A stretch of 64,000 nt of DNA from SXOA01 sp046593355 (GCA_046593355.1 JBKJNY010000109.1:70987-134986); one strand, 5' to 3'; numbered from the stretch's first letter, positions 33,637 through 42,349 are shown. Translations and numbers: made by a program. Notes: a model not told the origin generated them from the sequence alone.

Positions 33637-35136
33637 TCAAACCGATATCGGCAGCGGCTGCACGACACGAGCCGGCCTGGTCGTCACGCTCAGCTTCTCC
33701 GCCAACTCCGGCAGTGGCACATGGCCGTCGCGGTAGAGGACGTTGTAGGCACAAAACGGAATCACATGACCGCTTGGCAGCACATGGTGCGTGCAGCATT
33801 TCATCAGCCGGCGGACATCGAAGTTGTAGGCGTCGAGGAAACTCGTGATCGTGATCCGGAACAGGTTCTCGGCACCGAGCTCCTGGGCGAGGACTTTGGA
33901 GAAGAACTCATTGGCGGGAGTGGAGGAAGGAGAGAGCAGCGGCAACTCAGAACCTTGAACCTCGAACTTTGAACCTTGAACTTCTTCTCCGCACCCTCCG
34001 CTGCAGCACGCCTGCCTGCCCAGATACTGCATGATCAAGTCCCGCGACTTCTTTCGCGTGAAGCTGATGCCATTGGCGAGCAGATCGAGGTTCGCCTTCG
34101 CGTCAATGAACCGTGTCACCGGGACGGCAGTGCTCCCCTGCCGATAGGCGATGGCAATTTGATGGCAATTTGGATGGGCGCACGGCAGCGGCAGGAAGTC
34201 GCTCTCCGCAAACAGGCCGCGCGTCTGTCGAGCGACGCCGGCGATCACATCGGGATACGTGATCCGCCGCTCCAGTTGTTCCGGCAGCACGTGCCGCCCG
34301 CTGTACGTCGCCGGTTGGAAACTAATGCCCGTGATGTTGGAACGGGATAGGCCAAACTCCACTAGCGGCCCCATCTGCTCGTCGTTCACGCCTCCTTGTA
34401 ATGTGGCGACCAATGTGACGTGAATGTCGGCTGCTTGCAGGGCATCGAGCGCCGCCAGCTTGATCTCCAGCAGCGGCTCGCCGCGAAGTGCGCGATAAAC
34501 GTCGTCGTGCATCCCGTCGAACTGGAAGTAGATTTCCATCCGCTCCTTGTGCCGGGCTACGAGATCGACGAGCGCCGGATCCTTGGCGAAGCGGATGCCG
34601 TTGGTGTTGATCATCACGTAGTCGATTTCCCGCGACAGAGCATACTCAACGATCTGCGGCAACTGCGGGTGAATCGTCGGCTCACCCCCGGAAAGCTGGC
34701 AGACTTCGGCTCGCCCTTCCACCTCCACGAGCCGGTCAATCTGCCTCTTGCAGTCCGCCAGCGAGAGATGCTTGCCCCCCGGACTGCTGCCGGCGTAACA
34801 CATGGGGCAAGTGAGATTGCAGGACGAGGTAATTTCCAGCACCCCCACGCACGTATGCTGCTCATGTTCGGTGCATAAGCCGCAGTCGAAAGGGCACCCC
34901 TTGTCCGGCTCAATCCCAAACTTGGCGGGCGTCTTCGCCGGTAGGGCAAACTCCATCTGGTCGTACCACTTCCGGTCCGAGCAGACAAAATCCTCGCGCA
35001 CTCCATGCGTGGGGCAAGTCTTGCGGAAGTACACCCGCCCACCGCGATCAATAATTTTCGCCGGCACCAGCGCCAGGCATTCCGGGCAAAGGCTCTGCGT
35101 GGTGCCGAGGAAAGTGTAGTTACGATGCAATGTCAT
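33637..35136 (-). CDS. Radical SAM protein, tetraether lipid synthase (Tes)-like
   Basis: 499 residues from the ATG at 35136. N-terminal metal-binding ribbon C17-X2-C20 and C41-X2-H44. Cysteines 81, 85, 88 and 96 precede the radical SAM motif C106-X3-C110-X2-C113 (CNLTCPMC). Further clusters of Cys at 319/324 and 377/378/382, then FLDAYNFDVRRLMKCC and IPFCAYN near the end. This order of cysteines and the closing motif are those of the Mj0619/Tes family, whose archaeal member joins lipid tails. A role in membrane-spanning lipids is possible but unproven. Residues 385-396 come from a translated heptamer array. The start overlaps the membrane-protein gene (ATGA). Confidence 0.85.
   Translation of the reverse strand: MTLHRNYTFLGTTQSLCPECLALVPAKIIDRGGRVYFRKTCPTHGVREDFVCSDRKWYDQMEFALPAKTPAKFGIEPDKGCPFDCGLCTEHEQHTCVGVLEITSSCNLTCPMCYAGSSPGGKHLSLADCKRQIDRLVEVEGRAEVCQLSGGEPTIHPQLPQIVEYALSREIDYVMINTNGIRFAKDPALVDLVARHKERMEIYFQFDGMHDDVYRALRGEPLLEIKLAALDALQAADIHVTLVATLQGGVNDEQMGPLVEFGLSRSNITGISFQPATYSGRHVLPEQLERRITYPDVIAGVARQTRGLFAESDFLPLPCAHPNCHQIAIAYRQGSTAVPVTRFIDAKANLDLLANGISFTRKKSRDLIMQYLGRQACCSGGCGEEVQGSKFEVQGSELPLLSPSSTPANEFFSKVLAQELGAENLFRITITSFLDAYNFDVRRLMKCCTHHVLPSGHVIPFCAYNVLYRDGHVPLPELAEKLSVTTRPARVVQPLPISV
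33950..33984. repeat. Heptanucleotide array translated inside the radical SAM gene
   Basis: Five contiguous 7-base units GAACYTY (plus strand). On the coding strand they read as EVQGSKFEVQGS, residues 385-396, a spacer right after the cluster ACCSGGCGE. Confidence 0.9.
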
Positions 35137-35810
35137 GGTGATGCAACCACTCGCTCTTTGGTCATGCGATGCGAGTATTCCTCGGCCAGGGACCGCACGC
35201 GGCGAATAATCTGCCCCAGCACGATTCCCGTAAGGCCCAGGCTCAGCACGGTAATCAACTGCGTGACCATCGGAACCGCGTGGTCCTGGTCGAACCATTT
35301 TTTGTCCGCCAGACCGACCAAGGCCAAATATCCCAAGATCGATCCGAGCGTGGCAAACCAGACCAGCCCCAGGCTGAACCGGAGGGCCGCCAGTGCCAGG
35401 ATCAGGAAGAAGATCAGCACCAGCGGACTAGCGGGACCGTCCGGCGCAGGGCTCTTCGCGCCATGATCCACGCTGGCCAAAGCCGTCAACAGCAGCAGAT
35501 CGCAGCCGGTGGTGACGTATTTGAGGAATGCCGGAAACACTCGCATCCGCAGGCAGAGCAGCACCGCGAGGGAAACCATCGTCGCCGCGACGGCCAGCGC
35601 GGTGACCTTCTGGTGATAGGCCGCAAAATCTTCCGCATCGCCGGCTGGAGGAAACCAGTGATACTGGGCCAGCTCGACCAGATAGAACACGCCGATGGCC
35701 AGGATGCGGAGCAGGTTCGTCCGCCCCTCCCCCTCATATTCCTGCCACCGCTCGACGATATACCACTGCCGGTCCGCCGCCGGATTTGCTCCCTGCACCG
35801 CGGTCGCCAT
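35133..35810 (-). CDS. Six-helix membrane protein coupled to the radical SAM gene
   Basis: 225 residues from the ATG at 35810. Six transmembrane segments in three pairs lie between about 34 and 200, followed by a basic juxtamembrane helix (IRRVRSLAEEYSHRMTKERV). The shape resembles the membrane sensor half of histidine kinases or nucleotide cyclases, but no catalytic domain follows. Its stop overlaps the next ATG by 4 bases, so this and the radical SAM enzyme are made together. A membrane partner for a lipid-modifying enzyme is a reasonable inference. Confidence 0.75.
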   Translation of the reverse strand: MATAVQGANPAADRQWYIVERWQEYEGEGRTNLLRILAIGVFYLVELAQYHWFPPAGDAEDFAAYHQKVTALAVAATMVSLAVLLCLRMRVFPAFLKYVTTGCDLLLLTALASVDHGAKSPAPDGPASPLVLIFFLILALAALRFSLGLVWFATLGSILGYLALVGLADKKWFDQDHAVPMVTQLITVLSLGLTGIVLGQIIRRVRSLAEEYSHRMTKERVVASP

Positions 35811-35991
35811 AAGACTGCTCCCCGTGATTTGCCGCACCAGTAGATCGGCCCGCTTTGTCGCCGGTCCTGATTGTGGACCTTTCCGCCCTCGCAATCAAGC
35901 GCCGAGGGCCCGCACTTTCCGGCAACCTGCTTTTGCCTGAGAACCCTTTCCGCAATTCCCGTGTCCCCTTATCATGGAGTGCTCGCGCCCC

Positions 35992-36073
35992 GGAGGGTAA
36001 GCGAATGGCTAGCGGCCACACTGGAAATGTGGTGCCGAGAAATCGGTTGCGAGTTCGAGTCTCGTGCCCTCCG
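35992..36073 (+). tRNA. tRNA-Ser (anticodon GGA)
   Basis: 82 bases. Acceptor GGAGGGT pairs with GCCCTCC (last pair T-G), and the discriminator is G, as in Ser tRNAs. The anticodon stem CCACA/TGTGG holds the loop CTGGAAA, giving anticodon GGA. A long variable arm (GCCGAGAAATCGGT) and T-loop TTCGAGT are present. CCA is not encoded. Confidence 0.95.
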
Positions 36074-36081
36074 CTCTCCCA

Positions 36082-36112
36082 GGCCGCCCGCGTAACCCAC
36101 GGGCGGCCTTTG
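36082..36112 (+). terminator. Terminator after tRNA-Ser
   Basis: 9-bp stem GGCCGCCCG/CGGGCGGCC with a 9-base loop, followed by TTTGCCTT. The T tract is short and interrupted. Confidence 0.7.
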
Positions 36113-36159
36113 CCTTGCGCCCTGGTCGTCGGTGGCGACTTCGTGCCGGTCGAAACCCC

Positions 36160-37761
36160 ATGCCGCTCCGCTTGACGAACCTGGAACTGCCGGTGCAAGA
36201 GCCGGAGGAAATGCTGGGCGAAGCAATCGCGTTGCGGTTAGGCTTGCCGGCGGTGGAGTTACTCGAGTGGCGGATCTTGCGGAAGAGCCTGGATGCGCGG
36301 TCCCGCGAAGCGCTTCGGTTCGTCTACACCGTCGTCGTCACCTGGCCAGGAGAAGCGGACTGGATGCAAGGCCACGCGGGACACCGCGAAGTGGAGCAGT
36401 TCCAGCCGGCGAAGTTTGATGAGCCGCTCCCTGGCAGCGCGCCGCTGGAGGGGCGGCCGGTGGTGGTTGGCTCCGGTCCCGGCGGACTCTTGGCCGCGTA
36501 CTATCTGGCCGTGCGGGGCTATCGGCCGCTGGTGCTGGAACGGGGAGAGGCGGTGAAGGAACGGGTCAGTGCCATCCGGTCCTTTGATCGAGGTGGCAAA
36601 CTGGATCCGGAGAACAACTATCTGTTCGGTGAAGGAGGGGCAGGCACGTTCAGCGATGGCAAGCTCACCTGCCGGCTGAGCGGCCCCGATGTGGACTGGG
36701 TGCTCGAGCGGCTGGTCGATTGCGGCGGCAAGCCATCGATCCGCTACGAGCAGCGGCCCCACTTGGGGAGCAATCGCCTTCCCATGCTGGTCCGCAATTT
36801 CCGCCGGCGGATTGAGGCGCTCGGCGGCCAGTATCGTTTTCGCTGCCGGATGGAGGATTTGGACATTCGGGACGGCTGCATTCGGGGCGTCAGCACATCG
36901 GGCGGTTATGTAGCCTCGTCCGCGGTCATCCTGGCCATCGGGCATAGCGCCCGCGACACCTACCAAATGCTGCACCGCCGCGAGGTTCCCATGCAGGGGA
37001 AGGCGTTTCAACTCGGCCTGCGCATCGAGCAGCCACAGCAACAGGTGAACCACCACCAGTACGGCAGCGCAGAGTATCTGAAAATCTTGGGGGCCGCCGA
37101 CTATACCGTGGTGGCTCGCGGCCAACCCGATGTGTTCACCTTCTGCATGTGTGCCGGCGGCGTGATCATTCCCAGCGTTTCAGAGCCGGGAATGTTCTGT
37201 ACCAACGGCATGAGCAACTCCCGTCACGACACCTCATTCGCCAACAGCGGCGTGATGGTGACGCTTCAGCCACACGAGTTTGGCAGCGACCATCCGCTCG
37301 CGGGCGTCGAACTGCAGCGACGATTCGAGGCGGCTGCTTACCACTTGGGCCGGGGTGCCTACTCCGTCCCCATCCAGCGTGCCGTGGACTTTCTGGCCGG
37401 ACGAACACCCGCTCCCGGCGAGCGGTTCGAGTGCTCCTATCCGCGAACAGTGACGCCGGCGAATCTCCTCTCGGTCTTGCCGGCGACCGTCGGACTCGCT
37501 TTGAAAGCCGGTCTGTCACTGATGGACCGGCAATGGCGGGGGGATTTTTTGCGGAACGCCACGCTGGTCGGTCCCGAGATGCGCGGCAGTTCGCCCCTGC
37601 GCATCGCGCGGGAACCGGGTTCCCGCGAGACGCCCGGAATCGCCGGGTTGTATCCCGTGGGGGAAGGTGCCGGCTATGCGGGCGGCATCATCAGCGCCGC
37701 AGTCGATGGCCTGCGAACCGCCAAAGAAGTGGTTCGGCAATTTGCCCCGCTCGGGAGCTGA
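36160..37761 (+). CDS. NAD(P)/FAD-dependent dehydrogenase (COG2509-like)
   Basis: 533 residues from the ATG at 36160; the frame upstream runs through the tRNA and is not coding. An N-terminal domain of about 95 residues precedes the FAD loop GSGPGG at 104-109 (VVVGSGPGGLLAAYYLAVRG). The motif NNYLFGEGGAGTFSDGKLTCR, near 150-170, and the closing FAD motif YPVGEGAGYAGGI mark the COG2509 FAD-dependent dehydrogenases. The substrate is unknown. No SD is visible, and the mRNA may be initiated between the tRNA terminator and the ATG. Confidence 0.9.
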   Translation: MPLRLTNLELPVQEPEEMLGEAIALRLGLPAVELLEWRILRKSLDARSREALRFVYTVVVTWPGEADWMQGHAGHREVEQFQPAKFDEPLPGSAPLEGRPVVVGSGPGGLLAAYYLAVRGYRPLVLERGEAVKERVSAIRSFDRGGKLDPENNYLFGEGGAGTFSDGKLTCRLSGPDVDWVLERLVDCGGKPSIRYEQRPHLGSNRLPMLVRNFRRRIEALGGQYRFRCRMEDLDIRDGCIRGVSTSGGYVASSAVILAIGHSARDTYQMLHRREVPMQGKAFQLGLRIEQPQQQVNHHQYGSAEYLKILGAADYTVVARGQPDVFTFCMCAGGVIIPSVSEPGMFCTNGMSNSRHDTSFANSGVMVTLQPHEFGSDHPLAGVELQRRFEAAAYHLGRGAYSVPIQRAVDFLAGRTPAPGERFECSYPRTVTPANLLSVLPATVGLALKAGLSLMDRQWRGDFLRNATLVGPEMRGSSPLRIAREPGSRETPGIAGLYPVGEGAGYAGGIISAAVDGLRTAKEVVRQFAPLGS

Positions 37762-37769
37762 TACGACAG

Positions 37770-37853
37770 ACACAAGCCTGAAGCGCAAGCGAAGGAAGGT
37801 ATCACTTTCTTGGCGATTCTGAGCCTTCCTTCGCTTGCGCGTCAGGCTGGTGT
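37770..37853. repeat. Dispersed inverted repeat between convergent genes
   Basis: Arms of 30 bases: 37770-37799 (ACACAAGCCTGAAGCG... ) and 37824-37853 (...GTCAGGCTGGTGTG), 24-base loop. The same arms occur at 11486-11590. Its position between two 3' ends fits a two-way terminator. Confidence 0.85.
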
Positions 37854-37871
37854 GAGAATGCGTCCTGGCTT

Positions 37872-38954
37872 CTATCCCACCGGCTGCTCGGTCTCGGCAT
37901 ATATCCGGGCGAACTGCTTCTCCTGGCGCTGCTCCCAGCCCCGCTTGTGGTAGGCGTAGCCGGCGATGAGGGGGAGGGCGATGGTGGCTTCGCTGAAGAC
38001 CATCTGCTCGTAGGTGGTATCGACCTTGCCCCAACTGGAAGCTTCTTTCAGCGTGCTGCCGGAGAGAGCGCCGTCGCGCGTGTCGGCGACCGTGATCTGG
38101 ATGGCGTACTTGTGCATCTGCGGCTGGTCCCCACCGTCCTGGGCCATCAGGATATCGGCAGAAACGACAATGTCCTGGGCGAAGTTTTTGGGAACGCCGC
38201 CGCCAATCATGAGGAGGCCAGTCACCGGGTTGTTTAGCTTGATCTGCGTCAGCTCGTAGAAGTCCTTGGCGCTGTCGAAGGCGGTGGTGCCGCGGCCGGC
38301 GCGGAGCCGTTCGTGATAGTGGGCGACGATGCCCAGACCGGCGGAACAATCCGAGAAGGCCGGGCAGAAAATCGGCACGCCGCATTGATACGCCGTCTGC
38401 ACGATGGAGTCGGCTTTGGCGGCGGTCTCCAGGTGTTCTCCCATCTTGTGGATAATCTCGCGGGAGGAATAGTTCCGCGGCGGCAGCTCGTCGGCGATTT
38501 TCTTGACGGTTTCGTCGCAAATCCGCAGCTCGTCTTCGTCAATCAGCGTGTCGTAAATGCGGTCGATGGAGTGGTCCCGCAACATCCCGTCGTCCATCCC
38601 GCTCTTCAGCCGTTCCGCCGCGATGTAGTGCTTGTAGCCGAGGGCTTCGAAGAAGTCCTGGTCGACGATGTTCGCACCGGTGCTGACGATGGCATCGACC
38701 ATGCGGTTCCTGATCATGTCGATGAAGACCTGCTTGAGCCCCGCGCTGATCAGCGAGCCCGCCAGGCAGAGAATGACGCCGCATTCCGTGTCCCGCAGCA
38801 TCCGGTCATAGATATCCGCTGCCCGGCCCAGATCCCGGGCGCTGAATGCCATCTGTTGCATTGCCTCCACCAGCGGCACCACGTTGTGGCGCTTGATGTC
38901 GATGTGCTCGACGGTGTCTTGCAGAAGCTCGCGTTTGCTGGGGTTGTAGGACAT
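37872..38954 (-). CDS. Deoxyhypusine synthase family protein
   Basis: 360 residues. NAD-binding features of the family: GSLISAGLK near 66, STGANIVDQDFFEALG near 91-106, and the catalytic-type lysine K310 in EASSWGKVDTTYEQMVF, matching the active Lys of eukaryotic and archaeal DHS. True DHS modifies eIF5A, which bacteria lack, so the bacterial member probably uses spermidine or another polyamine to make homospermidine or a related amine, or has an unknown protein target. It stands alone, convergent with the FAD dehydrogenase. Confidence 0.9.
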   Translation of the reverse strand: MSYNPSKRELLQDTVEHIDIKRHNVVPLVEAMQQMAFSARDLGRAADIYDRMLRDTECGVILCLAGSLISAGLKQVFIDMIRNRMVDAIVSTGANIVDQDFFEALGYKHYIAAERLKSGMDDGMLRDHSIDRIYDTLIDEDELRICDETVKKIADELPPRNYSSREIIHKMGEHLETAAKADSIVQTAYQCGVPIFCPAFSDCSAGLGIVAHYHERLRAGRGTTAFDSAKDFYELTQIKLNNPVTGLLMIGGGVPKNFAQDIVVSADILMAQDGGDQPQMHKYAIQITVADTRDGALSGSTLKEASSWGKVDTTYEQMVFSEATIALPLIAGYAYHKRGWEQRQEKQFARIYAETEQPVG

Positions 38955-38981
38955 GGTAGAGGGCAGAGGTTAGAGGTGGTG

Positions 38982-39002
38982 GGGTAGGCTTCCAGCCTGC
39001 CC
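38982..39002. repeat. Single palindrome with TCC tip
   Basis: GGTAGGCT TCC AGCCTGCC, one G-T pair in the stem. It lies upstream of the deoxyhypusine-synthase-like gene. Confidence 0.6.
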
Positions 39003-39130
39003 AGATTCGTCAGCAGGAAATTTTACACTGCTCGACTTTCTGAGCTAGTGGCTGCGCCAAGATTTGCGATAGGAAGTTTCGCTCGGCTAAGATGGAGCGA
39101 AGTCAGACTGGCGTCCTTCGGAGTTGTTTC

Positions 39131-39943
39131 ATGCTTGCCGAGCCCCTCTTCGCTCTCCTGCAAACCCGCCACGAGCGGATTGTGCCGGCCGTCCTGCAGG
39201 ACGCGCTCATGGACGGCGCAGGGTTGCCAAAAGCGGACGCCGTTCGTGCCGCCCATCGCTGCCGCGGCATCCTGGCGGAGCGGCTGACGCATAAGCAGGG
39301 TGAGGGAGCGCGGGGGAGCCTGGCCCGACAGCAGATTGAGACGATTCTCGTGCCGGCAGAGCAGATGATGAAGTTGACGCCGCCAGTTTCGGTCCACTGG
39401 CTTCAGATTGACGATGCGGGGCTGATTATTCCTGCCGACTATCACGGCCAGACCCAGATGGTGCCCTGGCCCAACGTCTTTGTTATCAGCAGCGGCCTGG
39501 TGGAAAAGCGAGTCGAAAAACGAAAGCCGCACGAAGTGGTGGAGGCGCGGGGACGGCACAGTATCATTGTCACCGAGTACAGGGTTGAGCGAAAACTGGA
39601 GCAGCAGCACATCACCGAAGTCCTCGGCCTCTCCGCCGACGGCAAGCTGCTCCACTTTCGGTTGCACGCCCACCGGCTCCACAAGCAGCAAGTGCCGCAG
39701 GGAGGTCCGGCGGCCTCGGTCTTCGAAAAGTATCTGCTACTCCTCGACGACCTCGTCTTGCGTTGCCAGTGGGCGGAGGTCAGCCCGGAGACGCGGCTGA
39801 TTCTGGCGGATCGCAAGGAACGCCCGCCGGAGGTTGCCGGGAGGCGGCCGTATGACTTCGATGCAAAGAGCTTTGACCTTTACAATCGCTGGCTGTTGCA
39901 ACTTGTCGCCCTGCGAGAGAAAGGACTGATTGCGGCAAGCTAA
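39131..39943 (+). CDS. Hypothetical protein
   Basis: 270 residues from the ATG at 39131, which has GGAG 7 bases upstream; an ATG at 39092 is possible. It has no signal peptide or membrane segment. The first 75 residues are helical, the middle is beta-rich (VSVHWLQIDDAGLIIPADYHGQ), and the C-terminus is helical. No domain is recognised. It ends 4 bases from the end of the GIDE/ankyrin gene on the other strand. Confidence 0.7.
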   Translation: MLAEPLFALLQTRHERIVPAVLQDALMDGAGLPKADAVRAAHRCRGILAERLTHKQGEGARGSLARQQIETILVPAEQMMKLTPPVSVHWLQIDDAGLIIPADYHGQTQMVPWPNVFVISSGLVEKRVEKRKPHEVVEARGRHSIIVTEYRVERKLEQQHITEVLGLSADGKLLHFRLHAHRLHKQQVPQGGPAASVFEKYLLLLDDLVLRCQWAEVSPETRLILADRKERPPEVAGRRPYDFDAKSFDLYNRWLLQLVALREKGLIAAS

Positions 39944-39947
39944 GTGC

Positions 39948-41225
39948 TTACTCCTTGGCCCCGGCTTCGCGCAGGAGTTTTACCAGATCATCGCGGCCAA
40001 GCTCGCTGGCGCGTTTCAACAGAGTCCGCCCGTTGGAATCTTGAGCATTGGGGTCGACGCCGCGATGCAGCAAGGTCTTCAGCCTGGCCGGTTTGTCACC
40101 TTGAATTGCGTGAAAGGCGTCCTGCTCCCGGCGGCGGATGGTGTCGGGAGATCGCAGATAGAGTTGCATCGCCCCATAGACTGCGGCATTGGCGATGACG
40201 AGTATAATCAGCCCGCCAAAGAACCGGCTCACCATCGAGCTGCGGGCCTTCTTGGCCACTCCCTCCGCGCTGCCGCGGATCAGCCGATTGGGGGAACTAC
40301 CGCGCTTGGGTAGCAGGCCGCGCTTCAATTCGTTGTAGGTGCCGATAACGCAGACCGTCTCTCCCACGGCAACGCGTTTCTCCGTCATTCTGGGAATCAC
40401 CGCAAACGGCTTGGAAAAATCTTCGTCGTAGTCCTCCTCATCTTCATCCACATCGTCATCTTCATCCTCGTCTAAATCTTCTTCTTCCTCCTCCTCTATT
40501 TCCTCATTCATGTCCGGGCCGGCCTTGAGCAGCCGGGCTTCATCCCTCGCCGCCAAGTCTTGCAGCAGGTCGAGCGGAAAGAGCGATTCGACCGTCACGT
40601 TCCCCAGCCGCATGTTTTTTTGGACGAGGCCGTCTTCATCCGACCAGACGTCGTCGAATACGGCGAGAATCGTGACCATCTTCAGTCCGGTCCGATTCTC
40701 GAACTCGGTTCCCTTCAAGAACTGATAGCCGTTGCTGGCAGCCACGAAGCCGTCACAAAACAAATCCGGATAGCCTTCCAGGACGGGAAAGCCGAGCAGC
40801 TTGACGTCCCCGTGCTGCGAGCGGATGACGCACGGTGTCATCAGAAAGCCGGTGAAGTCGGAGCCGGCATTGGTCTGTCCTTTCGAGGTGTCGGCAGCGC
40901 GGCCGAGGTCGTACTCGCAGAGGACGCACTCCTTGCCGCTGAAGGGGGCAATCAGCGGCTTCTCAATCGGATGGATGGTGCCGCTGACCGCCACGATGCG
41001 GCGGTCCGCCAGCGCGATGCCGTGCTGCGACGCGGAGGCCAGCGACCAGTCCCGCAGGGCAATCCGGGCACCCATGATCGACCCCATGCAGCCCGCGACA
41101 ATCAGCCCCACGATCAGGCTGGCGATGATGCTCCCCGGCGGATCAAACGCATGGTCCAGCCAGTACCAATAGCCGGCAGCGAGGGCGAGCCAGAGGACGA
41201 AGGCCATCGTGCAGCCGCGAATCAT
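39948..41225 (-). CDS. Membrane GIDE-like domain protein with acidic run and ankyrin repeats
   Basis: 425 residues. Two N-terminal membrane segments (8-24 and 33-50), then a GIDE-type domain (about 70-230; VSGTIHPIEKPLIAPFSGKECV). Next come an almost pure Glu/Asp run at 241-269, a short beta region, a third membrane segment (336-356), and one or two ankyrin repeats (about 366-425; GVDPNAQDSNGRTLLKRA). In eukaryotes the GIDE domain is found in MUL1-type ubiquitin ligases. No RING domain is present here, so ligase activity is not implied. A strong SD (AAGGAG) sets the start. A scaffold role at the membrane is inference. Confidence 0.8.
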   Translation of the reverse strand: MIRGCTMAFVLWLALAAGYWYWLDHAFDPPGSIIASLIVGLIVAGCMGSIMGARIALRDWSLASASQHGIALADRRIVAVSGTIHPIEKPLIAPFSGKECVLCEYDLGRAADTSKGQTNAGSDFTGFLMTPCVIRSQHGDVKLLGFPVLEGYPDLFCDGFVAASNGYQFLKGTEFENRTGLKMVTILAVFDDVWSDEDGLVQKNMRLGNVTVESLFPLDLLQDLAARDEARLLKAGPDMNEEIEEEEEEDLDEDEDDDVDEDEEDYDEDFSKPFAVIPRMTEKRVAVGETVCVIGTYNELKRGLLPKRGSSPNRLIRGSAEGVAKKARSSMVSRFFGGLIILVIANAAVYGAMQLYLRSPDTIRRREQDAFHAIQGDKPARLKTLLHRGVDPNAQDSNGRTLLKRASELGRDDLVKLLREAGAKE

Positions 41226-41334
41226 GTTACGAATCTCCTTGCGGCATCAATTCAGCCCAGCCACGCCGCGTGCCGGCAATACTATAATGGCTGGCGCTAT
41301 CCGGCAACCACATCATCTTCTAGAGGCTCCTTCC

Positions 41335-42246
41335 ATGTCCCTCTCCCGCCGCACTTTCCTTGGCAGTTCCGCCGCCACAGCCGCCGGAATCGCGGCAGCT
41401 GCTCATTCGAGAAACGTAGCAGCCGAGGTAAGGGCAGCCGAGGAAAAGATCGACGTCTCGAAACTCGGCAAGACGCCGCACACCAAATTCGCCGTCAACC
41501 TGGAAATGTGGTGGCGGAAGCTCAAGTTTGAAGACCGCATCCGCAAAGCGGCCGAGTTCGGCTTTCCGGCATTCGAGATGTGGCCTTATCAGGGGAAGGA
41601 CATCGACGGCATCGCCAAGCTCACCAAGGAATTGGGCATTGAGATTAGCCAGTTCACCGCCTGGGGCTTTGAGCCGGGAATGAACAACCCCGCCAACGAG
41701 GACAAGGTGGTGCAGCAGATTGAGGAGGCCTGCCAGGTTGCCCACAAGCTCAACGTCCGCAAGATGTGCGTCGTCGCCGGCAACCTGCAAAAGGGAATGA
41801 CGATGGAGCAGATGCACGAGCAGGTTATCAAGACGCTGAAGCGGGCGGCCCCCGTCGTGGAGCGAGAAAAAGTCATGCTCATCCTCGAGCCGATGAACGG
41901 CCGGGTCGATCATCCTGGCCATTGCCTGTACGGCAGCGTGGACACCGTCAAAATCTGCCGGGCGGTCGATTCCCCGATGGTCAAGATCAACTGGGATCTC
42001 TACCACATGCAGATTTCCGAAGGTGACCTCTGCGGCCGGCTGAAGGACGGGCTGGATCAGCTCGGCTACTTGCAGATCGCCGATCATCCCGGCCGGAACG
42101 AGCCCGGCACCGGCGAAATCCATTACAACCGCGTCCTCCGCCAGGCTCAGGAACTCGGCTACAAGGACTACGTCGGCCTGGAGCTTGTCCCCAAAACCAC
42201 CGAGCTCGCTGCCGCCATCGCCGTTGCCAAAGCGGACGTGTGGTAA
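41335..42246 (+). CDS. Sugar phosphate isomerase/epimerase (hydroxypyruvate isomerase-like), Tat-exported
   Basis: 303 residues. A twin-arginine signal (SRRTFLGSSAATAAG) is followed by a xylose-isomerase-like TIM barrel. Seen: FPAFEMWPYQGKDIDGIAKL, the metal-binding Glu in LILEPMNGRVDHPGHCLYG, INWDLYHMQISEGDL, IADHPGRNEPGTGEIHY, and a final Glu in VGLELVP. The order of ligands matches hydroxypyruvate isomerase. It starts a run of three genes in the same direction with the HpcH aldolase and UPF0261, suggesting oxidation or cleavage of sugar acids. TATAAT at 41283-41288 is a possible -10. Confidence 0.9.
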   Translation: MSLSRRTFLGSSAATAAGIAAAAHSRNVAAEVRAAEEKIDVSKLGKTPHTKFAVNLEMWWRKLKFEDRIRKAAEFGFPAFEMWPYQGKDIDGIAKLTKELGIEISQFTAWGFEPGMNNPANEDKVVQQIEEACQVAHKLNVRKMCVVAGNLQKGMTMEQMHEQVIKTLKRAAPVVEREKVMLILEPMNGRVDHPGHCLYGSVDTVKICRAVDSPMVKINWDLYHMQISEGDLCGRLKDGLDQLGYLQIADHPGRNEPGTGEIHYNRVLRQAQELGYKDYVGLELVPKTTELAAAIAVAKADVW

Positions 42247-42248
42247 AA

Positions 42249-42322
42249 TAGTAGTCCGCTCACTCCGTGAGCGCGGTATTTCCACGAACGCGGGCCGGCA
42301 CACGGAGTGTGCCGGCTACTTA
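42249..42322. repeat. Two-hairpin palindromic element (TCC then GGA tips)
   Basis: TAGTAGT, then CCGCTCAC TCC GTGAGCGCGG, then a spacer, then the perfect GCCGGCACAC GGA GTGTGCCGGC (42294-42316), then TACTTA. It sits between the isomerase and aldolase genes. Confidence 0.9.
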
Positions 42323-42349
42323 GGACTTTCTGTGGAGTGAATCGGTTTC

